Assembly: GCA_964622775.1 (NCBI GenBank)
Contig: CAZUSO010000036.1
Location: 1 to 28,969, forward strand
DNA from: CAZUSO01 sp964622775
Lineage (GTDB): Bacteria > Bacteroidota > Bacteroidia > Chitinophagales > Chitinophagaceae
Reading direction: 5' to 3'
Length of the DNA stretch: 28,969 bases
In this document: piece by piece, positions 17,789 to 25,690 of the stretch
Layout of the letters: each line of letters begins with the position of its first letter
Numbering within the stretch: position 1 is the stretch's first letter
The notes under the pieces: generated by a model
Seen by the model: the letters and a program-made list of their open reading frames with translations, nothing else
Told to the model about the DNA's origin: nothing
Databases searched by the model: none
Made by a program: the position numbers and the translations under genes

Positions 17789-18244
17789 ATGTTTTTATTT
17801 ATGCACACAATTAAGTTATACAATGCCGGCGCCCTGCCGGAAGCTGATGAAAAGCAGCATATGATAGATTTTCTTTTAAAGGAACTGGAAGAATATGGCG
17901 ACCCGCGGCAGGATATTGAAAAAGCAGTAGATTATGCCTTGAATAGCGCTCCCGGCGGATTCGTGCTGACCGCAACCGATGCCAAAAACCAGTTAACCGG
18001 CCTCACGGTAATCAATAAAACGGGCATGAAAGGCTATATTCCGGAAAATATCTTAGTCTATATTGCTACCCACAGGGAACACCGCGGAAAGGGCATCGGC
18101 CGCCGGCTGATGCAGGAAGCGCTGCAATATGCAGACGGCGATGTAGCGCTCCATGTAGAACCGGATAATCCCGCAAAACACTTGTATGAATCATTAGGAT
18201 TCACCAATAAATACCTTGAAATGAGGTTTAAACATAAGGGATAA
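17789..18244 (+). CDS. GNAT-family N-acetyltransferase
   Basis: A 151-aa acetyl-CoA-dependent acetyltransferase. The acetyl-CoA-binding motif A is RGKGIGRRLM at about residues 99-108, and NPAKHLYESLGF near residues 130-141 is the usual C-terminal motif. An AGGAG lies directly before the ATG at 17789; an ATG four codons further in is also possible. It ends one base before the racemase-like gene starts, so the two are translated together. An inferred role is acetylation of an amino acid or amine made by that partner, but the substrate cannot be read from sequence. Confidence 0.85.
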   Translation: MFLFMHTIKLYNAGALPEADEKQHMIDFLLKELEEYGDPRQDIEKAVDYALNSAPGGFVLTATDAKNQLTGLTVINKTGMKGYIPENILVYIATHREHRGKGIGRRLMQEALQYADGDVALHVEPDNPAKHLYESLGFTNKYLEMRFKHKG

Positions 18245-18245
18245 A

Positions 18246-19346
18246 ATGGCCATAGTAACATTAGACACCAACAAACTACAGGATAATTATCATCATCTTA
18301 ACCAGCTTTTTAAAGCTAATAATATTGAGTGGTCTGTCGTGGCCAAGGTATTATGCGGTAATGAAAAATTTTTAAAAGCGCTCCTTAATTTAGGGATAAA
18401 ACAGGTTTGCGATTCCAGAATTTCTAACCTAAAAGCCATAAAAAAATTAGCGCCCGGAATCGAAACGGTCTATATTAAACCTCCGGCTAAAAGGATGGTG
18501 AAGAATGTGGTACGCTTTGCAGATGTCAGCTTTAATACGGAATATGAAACCATCAAAATGCTTTCTGAAGAAGCCGGCCGACAGGGAAAGCTTCATAAGG
18601 TTGTCATCATGATAGAGATGGGCGAGCTTCGTGAAGGCGTGATGCGGGATGAGTTTATTGATTTTTATGCCCGGGTTTTTAAGCTGCCCGATATCGAGGT
18701 TACCGGGATCGGCACTAACCTGACCTGTATGTATGGCATTCTGCCCAGCCAGGATAAGCTGATACAGCTTTGTTTATATAAACAGCTGGTAGAGGCCAAA
18801 TTCAATCGTAAGATTCCCTATATCAGCGGCGGCGCCTCCGTTACAATTCCATTGATCGGACAGGGTTTGCTGCCACAAGGTGTAAATCATTTCCGCGTTG
18901 GGGAAACCTTTTTCTTAGGTACGGATGTATATCATAACACCACGTTCGAGTCGATGCACAACGATGTTTTCAAGCTGTATGCAGAGGTCATAGAGCTTAC
19001 CGAAAAGCCACGTGTGCCGGATGGCCATCTGGGGCATAACCTGACCGGAGATACCGCCGGGATTGACACCAGCCAGTTGGGGGAAAATTCATACCGGGCC
19101 ATTGTTGATATCGGCCTGCTCGATATTGATGATGCGCATATAAAACCGGTAAAAGAGGACATCCAGGTTGCCGGCGTAAGCTCTGATATGATGGTGCTGG
19201 ATGTAGGCAATAACCCGCACCGGCTGAAAGTGGGCGACTGGGTTGCTTTTAAGATGGACTATATGGGTCTGCTCCGCATTATGAATTCGTTTTATGTAGA
19301 AAAGATGTATGAAGCGGAGTTAGAAGACAAGGTGCATGTGGTATAG
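18246..19346 (+). CDS. PLP-dependent alanine/ornithine racemase-family enzyme
   Basis: A 366-aa protein of the alanine-racemase N-terminal fold (fold type III PLP). The expected PLP lysine is Lys34 in SVVAKVLCGN. Other matches to the ornithine-racemase (Orr) branch are CDSRISNLKAIK, IEMGELREGVM, GIGTNLTCMYG, ISGGAS and FRVGETFFLGTD. It lacks the separate C-terminal domain order of Alr, as Orr-like members do. The likely reaction is racemisation of an amino acid, with the exact substrate unknown. The GNAT gene lies one base upstream. It converges with tatC, leaving 45 bases between them. Confidence 0.85.
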   Translation: MAIVTLDTNKLQDNYHHLNQLFKANNIEWSVVAKVLCGNEKFLKALLNLGIKQVCDSRISNLKAIKKLAPGIETVYIKPPAKRMVKNVVRFADVSFNTEYETIKMLSEEAGRQGKLHKVVIMIEMGELREGVMRDEFIDFYARVFKLPDIEVTGIGTNLTCMYGILPSQDKLIQLCLYKQLVEAKFNRKIPYISGGASVTIPLIGQGLLPQGVNHFRVGETFFLGTDVYHNTTFESMHNDVFKLYAEVIELTEKPRVPDGHLGHNLTGDTAGIDTSQLGENSYRAIVDIGLLDIDDAHIKPVKEDIQVAGVSSDMMVLDVGNNPHRLKVGDWVAFKMDYMGLLRIMNSFYVEKMYEAELEDKVHVV

Positions 19347-19391
19347 GCAGCAATTCCCAATTCCCGGTTAACACTCTTATCTCATTATTCA

Positions 19392-20261
19392 CTACCAGTC
19401 TAAGGTTTCGTCTTCTTTGTTCTTCTTTTCCCGGATGATTTTAGAGCTGATAAAAATACTGCTCTCATACAATGCCATCAGCGGAATGAAAACCAGGAAA
19501 ATGCTGAACCAGTCCGGGGGCGTAATGACGGCCGCCAGCACTAAGATAATTACAATGGCATAACGGCGCTGCGCCCGCATAAATTTCGGGGTGAGTATCC
19601 CAATCCGGGAGAGAAAATAAACAACAACCGGCAATTCAAAAACAATACCCATTCCGAGGATGAGATCGCTCATCGTATCGTAATAATTAGAAATTGTGAT
19701 GATATTTTTAAACTGCGGACTAAGCTGATAGCCTGCAAAGAAGTTGATCGTGAACGGGGCAATGATAAAATAGGCAAATGTCACCCCAAGAAAAAACAGC
19801 AGGGAAGACCAGAAAACAATGCCTCTCGCATATTTCAGCTCGCCGGGCTTTAGCGCCGGTTTTACAAATCTCCAAAATTCCCAGAATACGTAAGGGAAAG
19901 TGATAATAAACCCCAGCATAAACGACACGGAGAAGCTGAGCATAAACTGTCCGGACAATTCCGTATTCTGGAAAGAAAGGTCAACCATATCCATACAAAG
20001 TGCATCCACATGTATGGCTTTCCCCAGCGCACAAAACCACTGATAGGAAATAAAACCACTATTTGCGGGGCCAAGCAGGATATGGTCAAAGATAAATTCA
20101 ATATTAATAAAGCAGAATATTCCGCCAACGATGACTGCAATCAGCGACCGCACAATATGCCAGCGCAGCTCTTCAATATGATCCATAAAGCCCATCTCAG
20201 CCTGCGCATTAGGCTTGCCGTTAACCGCTCTTTTCTCCAGAAATTTATCTATAATGCTCAA
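19392..20261 (-). CDS. tatC: Sec-independent protein translocase TatC
   Basis: The twin-arginine translocon receptor subunit, 289 aa with six hydrophobic segments. Conserved features are FMDHIEELRW near the N-terminus, FPYVFWEFWRFVKPALKPGE before the third segment, and FELPVVVYFLSRIGILTP in the second half. It recognises twin-arginine signal peptides in the inner membrane and works with TatA/B, which are not in this window. A roughly 50-residue periplasmic insertion after the first segment (GPANSGFISYQWF to LSFQNTELSG) appears longer than in E. coli. rpiB lies 41 bases upstream on the same strand, probably co-transcribed. Confidence 0.95.
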   Translation of the reverse strand: MSIIDKFLEKRAVNGKPNAQAEMGFMDHIEELRWHIVRSLIAVIVGGIFCFINIEFIFDHILLGPANSGFISYQWFCALGKAIHVDALCMDMVDLSFQNTELSGQFMLSFSVSFMLGFIITFPYVFWEFWRFVKPALKPGELKYARGIVFWSSLLFFLGVTFAYFIIAPFTINFFAGYQLSPQFKNIITISNYYDTMSDLILGMGIVFELPVVVYFLSRIGILTPKFMRAQRRYAIVIILVLAAVITPPDWFSIFLVFIPLMALYESSIFISSKIIREKKNKEDETLDW

Positions 20262-20302
20262 GGAATGTGCTGTGTCGGGATTTAGATTAAAAAACGGAAT
20301 GC

Positions 20303-20755
20303 CTATATTTTTGCTACGCGGCGTTCATGACGACCGCCTTCAAAGGGTGTTTCCAAAAACAACTTCGCCATGCTTTCGGCAGTATGCAATTCCACAAACC
20401 GGGCAGGAATGCACAGCACGTTTGCATTGTTGTGTTGTCGTGCCAGCATCGACAGCTCATCCGTCCAGGTAAGCGCTGCGCGGATGCCTTTGTGCTTATT
20501 GGCGGTCATGCATACGCCATTGCCGCTTCCGCAAATTAAGATACCGGCAGCAGCAGCGCCATCCTCAACCATTGAAGCAACGGCATGGGCATACTCCGGG
20601 TAATCGGTAGAAACTTCTGAAAATGTGCCTTTGTCCGAAATCTGCCAGCCCGTTTGTTCCAGCATTTTTTTCAGGCTTTCCTTGTAATGGAATCCGGCAT
20701 GGTCGCAACCTATCGCAACCGGTAGTGCATTATTGAAAGTAGTATTCATCGACAT
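20303..20755 (-). CDS. rpiB: Ribose-5-phosphate isomerase B
   Basis: Interconverts ribulose-5-phosphate and ribose-5-phosphate in the pentose phosphate pathway. At about 150 aa it has the normal RpiB/LacAB size. Signatures are IGCDHAGF, the catalytic-cysteine loop CGSGNGVCMTANK, NNANVLCIPAR and the C-terminal FEGGRHERRV. ATGs at 20755 and 20749 and a TTG at 20764 are all possible starts; 20755 is used. A -7 motif at 20762-20769 overlaps this region and might favour 20749. tatC follows 41 bases downstream. Confidence 0.93.
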   Translation of the reverse strand: MSMNTTFNNALPVAIGCDHAGFHYKESLKKMLEQTGWQISDKGTFSEVSTDYPEYAHAVASMVEDGAAAAGILICGSGNGVCMTANKHKGIRAALTWTDELSMLARQHNNANVLCIPARFVELHTAESMAKLFLETPFEGGRHERRVAKI

Positions 20756-20761
20756 AATCGG

Positions 20762-20769
20762 CAAAATTA
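20762..20769 (-). promoter_or_regulatory. -7 promoter motif for rpiB-tatC
   Basis: Minus-strand TAATTTTG matches TAnnTTTG. It is very close to the rpiB start codons, so the transcript would be nearly leaderless or would use the ATG at 20749. It is divergent from the tRNA promoter motif at 20806. Confidence 0.35.
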
Positions 20770-20805
20770 CGGAAGCTGCTTCATATAAAATCTGATTTTA
20801 TTACT

Positions 20806-20813
20806 TACCTTTG
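20806..20813 (+). promoter_or_regulatory. -7 promoter motif for tRNA-Arg
   Basis: TACCTTTG matches the Bacteroidota -7 consensus and ends 14 bases before the first base of the tRNA, which is the right distance for a short 5' leader. Confidence 0.5.
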
Positions 20814-20827
20814 CGGCTCTTTTTCGG

Positions 20828-20901
<74 letters not shown>

Positions 20902-20913
20902 CAAAGCAGGTTG

Positions 20914-20947
20914 AAGCCCGTTCTATGAGCGGGTTTTGCTGTTTTTA
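20914..20947 (+). terminator. Intrinsic terminator after tRNA-Arg
   Basis: A stem AAGCCCG/CGGGTTT with a 9-base loop is followed by a T-rich tail (TTTTGCTGTTTTT). It begins 13 bases after the tRNA, on the same strand. Confidence 0.7.
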
Positions 20948-21179
20948 TACATGTTATATATTCTTGCAGGTTGTTTGTTGCCGAATGATTACAGTTCGAA
21001 CCTGGGTTTTGATTGTTCCGCTACGTTCAGGAGAAAAGTCTCCCTGGTATTCCTTACTATATCTCCAAATGCTTACGGCTTGGCAAGCCTTACTTTTAGA
21101 CCATTCTGCCCTTATTCTTTTCTAAATTTTCAGGATAAACGGAACGTAGCAGCTAATCACGCCTACAAAACGCTTATTT

Positions 21180-23597
21180 TTGACCCTTGTGATACGGAAT
21201 TTCAAAAATATTTATCCAGGGCTCTTACTGCCCGTTATGCTAATAATGGCATCCTGTGGCAATTTACGTCATTTGCCGGAAGGAGAAACTTTATTTACAG
21301 GCAGTAAAATAACTATAAACGATACAGCATACAGCGCTTTCTTTAAAAAAAGCATGAATAAGGAACTAGAGGAAACAGTGAGCCCGAAATCCAACAAAAA
21401 GTTTTTGGGAATGCGCATCAGGCTAAGCATTTATAACGCCGTTGGAATACCCAAAAAGGAAAAGAGCTGGAGGGTTTGGGTACGCCGGAAATTGGGTGAG
21501 CCGCCTGTATATGGAAGCGCCTTTCATGCAAAATACAGCCAGGATGTAATGAATAATTTCCTGCAGAACCGGGGCTATTTTCATAACCAGGTTATTGCTG
21601 AGAAAGTAGTAGAAAAACAATATGCCGGTGCGGAGTTTAATGTCTGGCTGGGGCCGCAATACCAATACAAAAGCATTGATTTTTCTCCCTCGGACAGCAC
21701 CCGGATTTCTAAAGATATTGCTGCTTCGGGAGCGCGCAGCTTCCTGAAACCGGGCGCTCCTTACGATCTGGAAATTATTAAAGCCGAACGCGAACGCATT
21801 AACACCGAACTGAAGAATAAAGGCTATTATTTCTTTTCGCCGGATTACCTAATCCTTTATGGAGATACCGCCGCTGGAAATCATGAGGTAAATGCCAGGA
21901 TGCGGCTGCGCTACGACATCATGCCCCAAAGCGCCTACCGGAGTTACCAAATTCGCAGGGTAGAAGTCAACCCGGCTTATCGCTTTTCAGTCAATGTGAA
22001 CAATCGGAGGTCGCAACAACAAATAGAAAGAAAGGATACGGTGGTGCACTACGAAAACCTTTATATAATTCAGCGGAGAAAGATGTATCGGCCGCAGATT
22101 TTCCGGGAATCCATTTTGTTTGATTCAGCCGAAACTTACAGCCTGAAACTTCAGAATGCTTCCCTGAACCGATTGATTAACTTAGGGACTTTTAAGTTTG
22201 TAAAAAATGAATTTTTACCGGTGAAAGATTCCGCTATAAGCAGTCTGAACCTGTCGTCTTTCAGTGCGCCTTATGCCTTTTTATTGAGCAGGGGGCTGAT
22301 GGATGAAGCGAGCAATAAGTTAGATGTGCGCTATCTGCTCACCCCGCAGGCCAACCGTCAGATGAATGCCGAAATCGGCGCCTTCACCCAAAACGACAGC
22401 CGGGCCGGCTCTAAGGCTTCCGTTACGTGGCGGAATCGTAATGTGTTTAAAGGTGCGGAAGTGCTGTCCGTAAAATTTAACGGAGGCTTTGAGGTGCAAT
22501 ACGGCGGCCTGGCCAGACTGCCGAATACCTACAACCTGGGTGCGGATGTCAGCCTGAATTTCCCCCGCTTTATAGTACCTTTTGTTGCCGTTCGCGGTTC
22601 CAGCGCATTCGTTCCCCGCACCATTGCCAATTTCGGTTATAATTTTTATCTCCGCAACGGTCTGTATATGATTCATTCTTTCAATGCAGGTTTCGGATAC
22701 AACTGGAAAGAAGAGATCCGCAAGGATCATAAATTGTTTCCGTTTAATATCACTTATGTGAAAATCGATACCTTCAGTACTATCGGCAATAATGACTACA
22801 ACCTGAGCAACCTGCTCTTCAACGGGATTATCTTCGGGCCGACATACGAATACACCTTCAACAGTCAGGCGGATAATAACAGCAAAAAAGATAATTATTA
22901 TTTCAATGGCGTAGCAGATTTTTCAGGTAATATTGTGGGCCTGGTACAGGGCACGGATGTTGACAAAGCGCCCAGACAAATTTTTAATGCCAACTACGCG
23001 CAATATCTGAAGTTTACCGCGGATGGCCGCTATTACCGGACGCTGAATACGGATCGTACGCAGAGCCTTGCAGCCCGTCTGTACGCCGGATTCGGCTATG
23101 CTTATGGAAATTCCTACCACCTGCCGAATGTAAAGCAGTATTTCAGCGGTGGCTCCAGCAGCCTGAGAGGATTCCAGTCCCGGATGGTGGGCCCCGGTAC
23201 CTTTAACGAACGCTACCTGAGCGATTCCAGCACCTTCATAGAGCTGCTGGGCGATATCAAGCTGGAAGCCAATGTGGAATACCGGATGAAGCTATACCAG
23301 TTTTTGCATGGTGCAGTCTTCGCCGATGCGGGTAACATTTGGCTTTTGCGTGATAATCCCGGTTTCCCCGGCGGCACCTTCAGCAAAAGTTTTATGAAGG
23401 AGCTGGCCGTTGACGGAGGTATTGGTCTGCGCTTAGATTTCAAAATCCTGATGCTGCGTTTGGACTTCGGCATACCTTTCCGCAAGCCCTGGCTCCCCGA
23501 AGGTCAGCGATGGGTATTCAAAGACATCAGCTTTGGAGATCCCGACTGGCGAAAGGAAAACCTGATCTTCAGCCTGGCTATCGGCTATCCGTTCTAA
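21180..23597 (+). CDS. tamL: TamL-like outer-membrane assembly lipoprotein (BamA/TamA superfamily)
   Basis: An 805-aa Omp85-superfamily protein. It begins with a lipoprotein signal peptide with lipobox IMASC (Cys26) and an early HLPEGE motif, as in Bacteroidota TamL proteins. The middle is POTRA-like. The C-terminal half is a 16-strand-type barrel with GGSSSLRGFQ (the lid-lock RGF motif) and ends in the aromatic GYPF. It should help place proteins in the outer membrane together with TamB. No tamB lies next to it here. No ATG gives a full signal peptide; starts available are TTG 21180 and GTG 21189, while the next ATG (21237) would lose the basic n-region. A TATTTTTG motif overlaps the start. 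Confidence 0.87.
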   Translation: MTLVIRNFKNIYPGLLLPVMLIMASCGNLRHLPEGETLFTGSKITINDTAYSAFFKKSMNKELEETVSPKSNKKFLGMRIRLSIYNAVGIPKKEKSWRVWVRRKLGEPPVYGSAFHAKYSQDVMNNFLQNRGYFHNQVIAEKVVEKQYAGAEFNVWLGPQYQYKSIDFSPSDSTRISKDIAASGARSFLKPGAPYDLEIIKAERERINTELKNKGYYFFSPDYLILYGDTAAGNHEVNARMRLRYDIMPQSAYRSYQIRRVEVNPAYRFSVNVNNRRSQQQIERKDTVVHYENLYIIQRRKMYRPQIFRESILFDSAETYSLKLQNASLNRLINLGTFKFVKNEFLPVKDSAISSLNLSSFSAPYAFLLSRGLMDEASNKLDVRYLLTPQANRQMNAEIGAFTQNDSRAGSKASVTWRNRNVFKGAEVLSVKFNGGFEVQYGGLARLPNTYNLGADVSLNFPRFIVPFVAVRGSSAFVPRTIANFGYNFYLRNGLYMIHSFNAGFGYNWKEEIRKDHKLFPFNITYVKIDTFSTIGNNDYNLSNLLFNGIIFGPTYEYTFNSQADNNSKKDNYYFNGVADFSGNIVGLVQGTDVDKAPRQIFNANYAQYLKFTADGRYYRTLNTDRTQSLAARLYAGFGYAYGNSYHLPNVKQYFSGGSSSLRGFQSRMVGPGTFNERYLSDSSTFIELLGDIKLEANVEYRMKLYQFLHGAVFADAGNIWLLRDNPGFPGGTFSKSFMKELAVDGGIGLRLDFKILMLRLDFGIPFRKPWLPEGQRWVFKDISFGDPDWRKENLIFSLAIGYPF

Positions 23598-23639
23598 GCA
23601 TCATAGCTTACCGGAAGCGGGTATTCAGGAATCAATGGG

Positions 23640-23776
23640 GTTTTGATAAAAGAGAAGAGGCTATTCGGCAGTCTATAGAAATGCCGGGCGGATAGTAGTG
23701 CATTGAGTTTATCGAAATGAACACGACAGGGCCTGCTGAGCGTAGTTTTGACAAAGGAAAAGAGGAGGCTCGGCAT
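23640..23776. repeat. Imperfect direct repeat downstream of tamL
   Basis: Two stretches of about 31 bases, near 23639-23670 and 23745-23775, both read GTTTTGA-AAA-GA-AAGAGG followed by a CGGCA end. Between them is a segment with GTTTATCGAAATGAAC and GCCTGCTGAGCGTAG, resembling dispersed intergenic repeats of this phylum. No gene is present, and no good terminator is seen for tamL. Confidence 0.45.
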
Positions 23777-23849
23777 TGCTTATCAGAACCTGCATTTTAT
23801 TGTTCGCTATTTATTTTAGGCACTAACATATTAAATTACACAAAAAATA

Positions 23850-24107
23850 ATGAATAATAAAATAAATATATTGTTTAATTTAAACAATTTTAATGTTGTT
23901 AATCGCGTAAAAGATTTTACCAACCCAAACCCTTATTTGAAAATAGGCCATATAGAAGAATTTGAACCAAATAATAACGAGGTCTTTTTTGCAATATCTA
24001 AAAATGACAAAATATACCCATTAAATTTGATTCAAATCCTTGAAGCGGTTGAAAAAACCTGTTTAGCACAAGATAAATCTAATTTTCTAAATGATATGGA
24101 ATATTAG
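23850..24107 (+). CDS. Hypothetical protein (85 aa)
   Basis: Not recognised. A small, AT-rich gene for an Asn-rich soluble protein with no signal peptide or membrane segment. It is the first gene of the AT-rich accessory segment. Its 3' end overlaps the convergent gene at 24079-24417 by 29 bases, so one may affect the other. It could be a spurious frame, but start context and composition match the neighbours. Confidence 0.5.
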   Translation: MNNKINILFNLNNFNVVNRVKDFTNPNPYLKIGHIEEFEPNNNEVFFAISKNDKIYPLNLIQILEAVEKTCLAQDKSNFLNDMEY

Positions 24108-24417
24108 GGTAAGTACGTTTTACCTCATTTAAAATGTGTTTTAACCTCATTATTTCTTCTTTAGAAGGTTCTTCTTGAAAAGTTTGAAGAATTAATGTTG
24201 AATCTATATCGCCCATAAAGAATGGGTTGAATGTTTGATAATGAGTAGCAGGCTTTTCTACATATTCTGCGCACAGTATATCATAATCGTTATTAGCCAA
24301 TTCCTGTTTTTTATACTTTATATATAAAGCAATAGAAGGTTTGGATACAGGAACATCAGTTCTGTGGTATTCATTAAATGTGTGAGTACCATTTTGAGTT
24401 GTGATTTGTTTAGCCAT
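24079..24417 (-). CDS. Hypothetical protein (112 aa)
   Basis: Not recognised. A soluble protein with a charged, helix-prone C-terminal part (EEPSKEEIMRLKHILNEVKR) and no signal peptide. It is the last gene of a minus-strand set that starts with the lipoprotein at 25467; the gap from the upstream membrane gene is 61 bases. The tail overlaps the convergent gene at 23850-24107. Confidence 0.6.
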   Translation of the reverse strand: MAKQITTQNGTHTFNEYHRTDVPVSKPSIALYIKYKKQELANNDYDILCAEYVEKPATHYQTFNPFFMGDIDSTLILQTFQEEPSKEEIMRLKHILNEVKRTYPNIPYHLEN

Positions 24418-24478
24418 AAATTTGGTTTTTTATAAAATTGAATAATAAATGTAAAGTAGTCAAAAGTAATGTTGAGTA

Positions 24479-24820
24479 TTACCAAATCTTAGGCACAAAG
24501 ACAATAGCCGTCCCTATCGTGCAAAACACCAGCCATTCAACAAGATTAAAAGAATTAAACAATCCGTTGAAGCAGGTGTACCTTTCAGAAAGATAGGGAT
24601 TGCTCCAAGCCTTTTCAGGCTTTAGTTCATCATTTTTTACAAATGTAGTAAACGGGAAAAAGTCACTTTGATATTCTTTATTATTCTTTGTAAATAAATA
24701 CTGTGGGGTTGAATTATTTAATAATTCACCTTTAATATCGGCCAAGTTTACAAAGAAAGCAAAGCTCCAAGTGGCAAGCCATAAGATTAAAAATCGGCGT
24801 TCGCCTTTAGTTATTTTCAT
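24479..24820 (-). CDS. Hypothetical membrane protein (113 aa)
   Basis: Not recognised. Two hydrophobic segments, near the N-terminus (FLILWLATWSFAFFVNLA) and at the C-terminus (LVEWLVFCTIGTAIVFV), flank a polar loop of about 60 residues. It should be a small inner-membrane protein. Its start overlaps the end of the upstream membrane gene by 14 bases, so the two are translationally coupled. Confidence 0.62.
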   Translation of the reverse strand: MKITKGERRFLILWLATWSFAFFVNLADIKGELLNNSTPQYLFTKNNKEYQSDFFPFTTFVKNDELKPEKAWSNPYLSERYTCFNGLFNSFNLVEWLVFCTIGTAIVFVPKIW

Positions 24821-25049
24821 TGGTTTTATTATTTTTAGTGTAAGCAGAATCAGTTGTTATATTGAATATATACATGGCGCATAACAGGATTATTGAAGAT
24901 ATTCCCCACACCGCCAAGGAAGAGGGCTGCTGTTCAAATACTGCGCTATATGTAGTTTTAAGTACAGCAATCAAAAAAACAATGAACATTCCATATAGAT
25001 AGGTATTTACCCCTATTATAGAGTTGTTAGAAATTTTATTAGTTCCCAT
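24807..25049 (-). CDS. Hypothetical membrane protein (80 aa)
   Basis: Not recognised. Two hydrophobic segments (LYGMFIVFLIAVLKTTY and LAVWGISSIILLCAMYIF) are followed by an Asn/Thr-rich tail. The ATG at 25049 (MGTNKISNN) is preferred; a non-ATG start at 25100 would add 17 residues. It lies 38 bases after the lipoprotein gene and overlaps the next gene by 14 bases. Confidence 0.6.
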   Translation of the reverse strand: MGTNKISNNSIIGVNTYLYGMFIVFLIAVLKTTYSAVFEQQPSSLAVWGISSIILLCAMYIFNITTDSAYTKNNKTNENN

Positions 25050-25086
25050 TGTCGTTGGTTTTAAAAAGTGGATAATAAAAAGTTGT

Positions 25087-25467
25087 TTAGTGAATAACAT
25101 AGCTTAATACAGCGTTGTTATAAAATCGGTCTGTTACAATAGTATCTGCGGCTACGATTTCGTCGTTATAGTAAATGTGGAGAACAAAATTAGTAGGGCT
25201 GTCTATTGGAAAATTTTGTACAAATAAATGCGCTGTGAAAGGCTTTTGTTTAGGACTTCCGGAATAAGTCCAGCCAGAAGGTTTGTTCTGCACCTGTACA
25301 GTACCTCCATCGGAAGCAACATAAGCACCGTTCCAATTACGGCTGCTAATGACTTCATACTTAAAAGTACTGCTTCCGCTTGGAGTTGGTGGGTTTTGGT
25401 CTTGATTGCAACCTGACGTGAATAGGCCAAGAATAGAGGTTGCAAGTAGTAGTGTTGATTTCTTCAT
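25087..25467 (-). CDS. Hypothetical lipoprotein (126 aa)
   Basis: A lipoprotein signal peptide with lipobox LFTSGC (Cys20) is followed by a Pro/Ser/Gly linker and a short beta-rich domain of about 95 residues. The fold and function are not recognised. The ATG at 25467 is chosen because it gives a perfect signal peptide; the open frame extends 66 bases upstream through a repeat. It heads a four-gene minus-strand cluster. Its upstream region contains the GTGGTAATTTGAAGGA repeat and a 115-bp nested palindrome. Confidence 0.7.
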   Translation of the reverse strand: MKKSTLLLATSILGLFTSGCNQDQNPPTPSGSSTFKYEVISSRNWNGAYVASDGGTVQVQNKPSGWTYSGSPKQKPFTAHLFVQNFPIDSPTNFVLHIYYNDEIVAADTIVTDRFYNNAVLSYVIH

Positions 25468-25470
25468 TTT

Positions 25471-25625
25471 GTGGTAATTTGAAGGATAAAAATTAGCGTA
25501 GCCATTTCCTTTTTGCTCCTTCGGGCTTACCACAGCCTTCCCAATACAAAAAGATAGCTACGCTGTCATTTGCGTAGTACAAGATGTATTGGGGCTGCAC
25601 GCTTTATGTGTGGTAATTTGAAGGA
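25471..25625. repeat. 16-bp direct repeat GTGGTAATTTGAAGGA
   Basis: Two perfect copies lie at 25471-25486 and 25610-25625. A diverged inverted copy is at about 25517-25533. The first copy is directly before the lipoprotein start. Confidence 0.85.
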
Positions 25626-25628
25626 GCA
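25514..25628. repeat. 115-bp nested palindrome
   Basis: Four pairs of perfect arms nest around one centre: TGCTCCTTC/GAAGGAGCA (25514-25522, 25620-25628), TTACCACA/TGTGGTAA (25527-25534, 25609-25616), CCCAATACA/TGTATTGGG (25540-25548, 25585-25593) and CTACGC/GCGTAG (25558-25563, 25572-25577). Single-stranded DNA or RNA would fold into one long hairpin. It resembles neither an intrinsic terminator (no T tail) nor a standard attC site (no GTTRRRY core). Confidence 0.85.
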
Positions 25629-25630
25629 GC

Positions 25631-25647
25631 TTGTACGTTATGTACAA
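25631..25647. repeat. 17-bp palindrome TTGTACGTTATGTACAA
   Basis: Perfect 6-base arms TTGTAC and GTACAA surround a 5-base spacer. The size and symmetry fit a dimeric regulator's operator, but no regulator gene lies nearby. On the plus strand it is followed by a T-rich stretch. Confidence 0.5.
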
Positions 25648-25690
25648 TTTCTTTATTTAATCATAGGCTAATTTTTAAAAACATTTAAAA

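Noticed and set aside
20936..21307. Open frame of 123 aa between the tRNA and tamL
   Set aside because: It starts inside the tRNA terminator, overlaps the tamL signal-peptide region in another frame, and shows no domain.
25514..25647. Integron attC site or retron msr-msd
   Set aside because: No GTTRRRY core, no integron integrase and no reverse transcriptase are present in the window.
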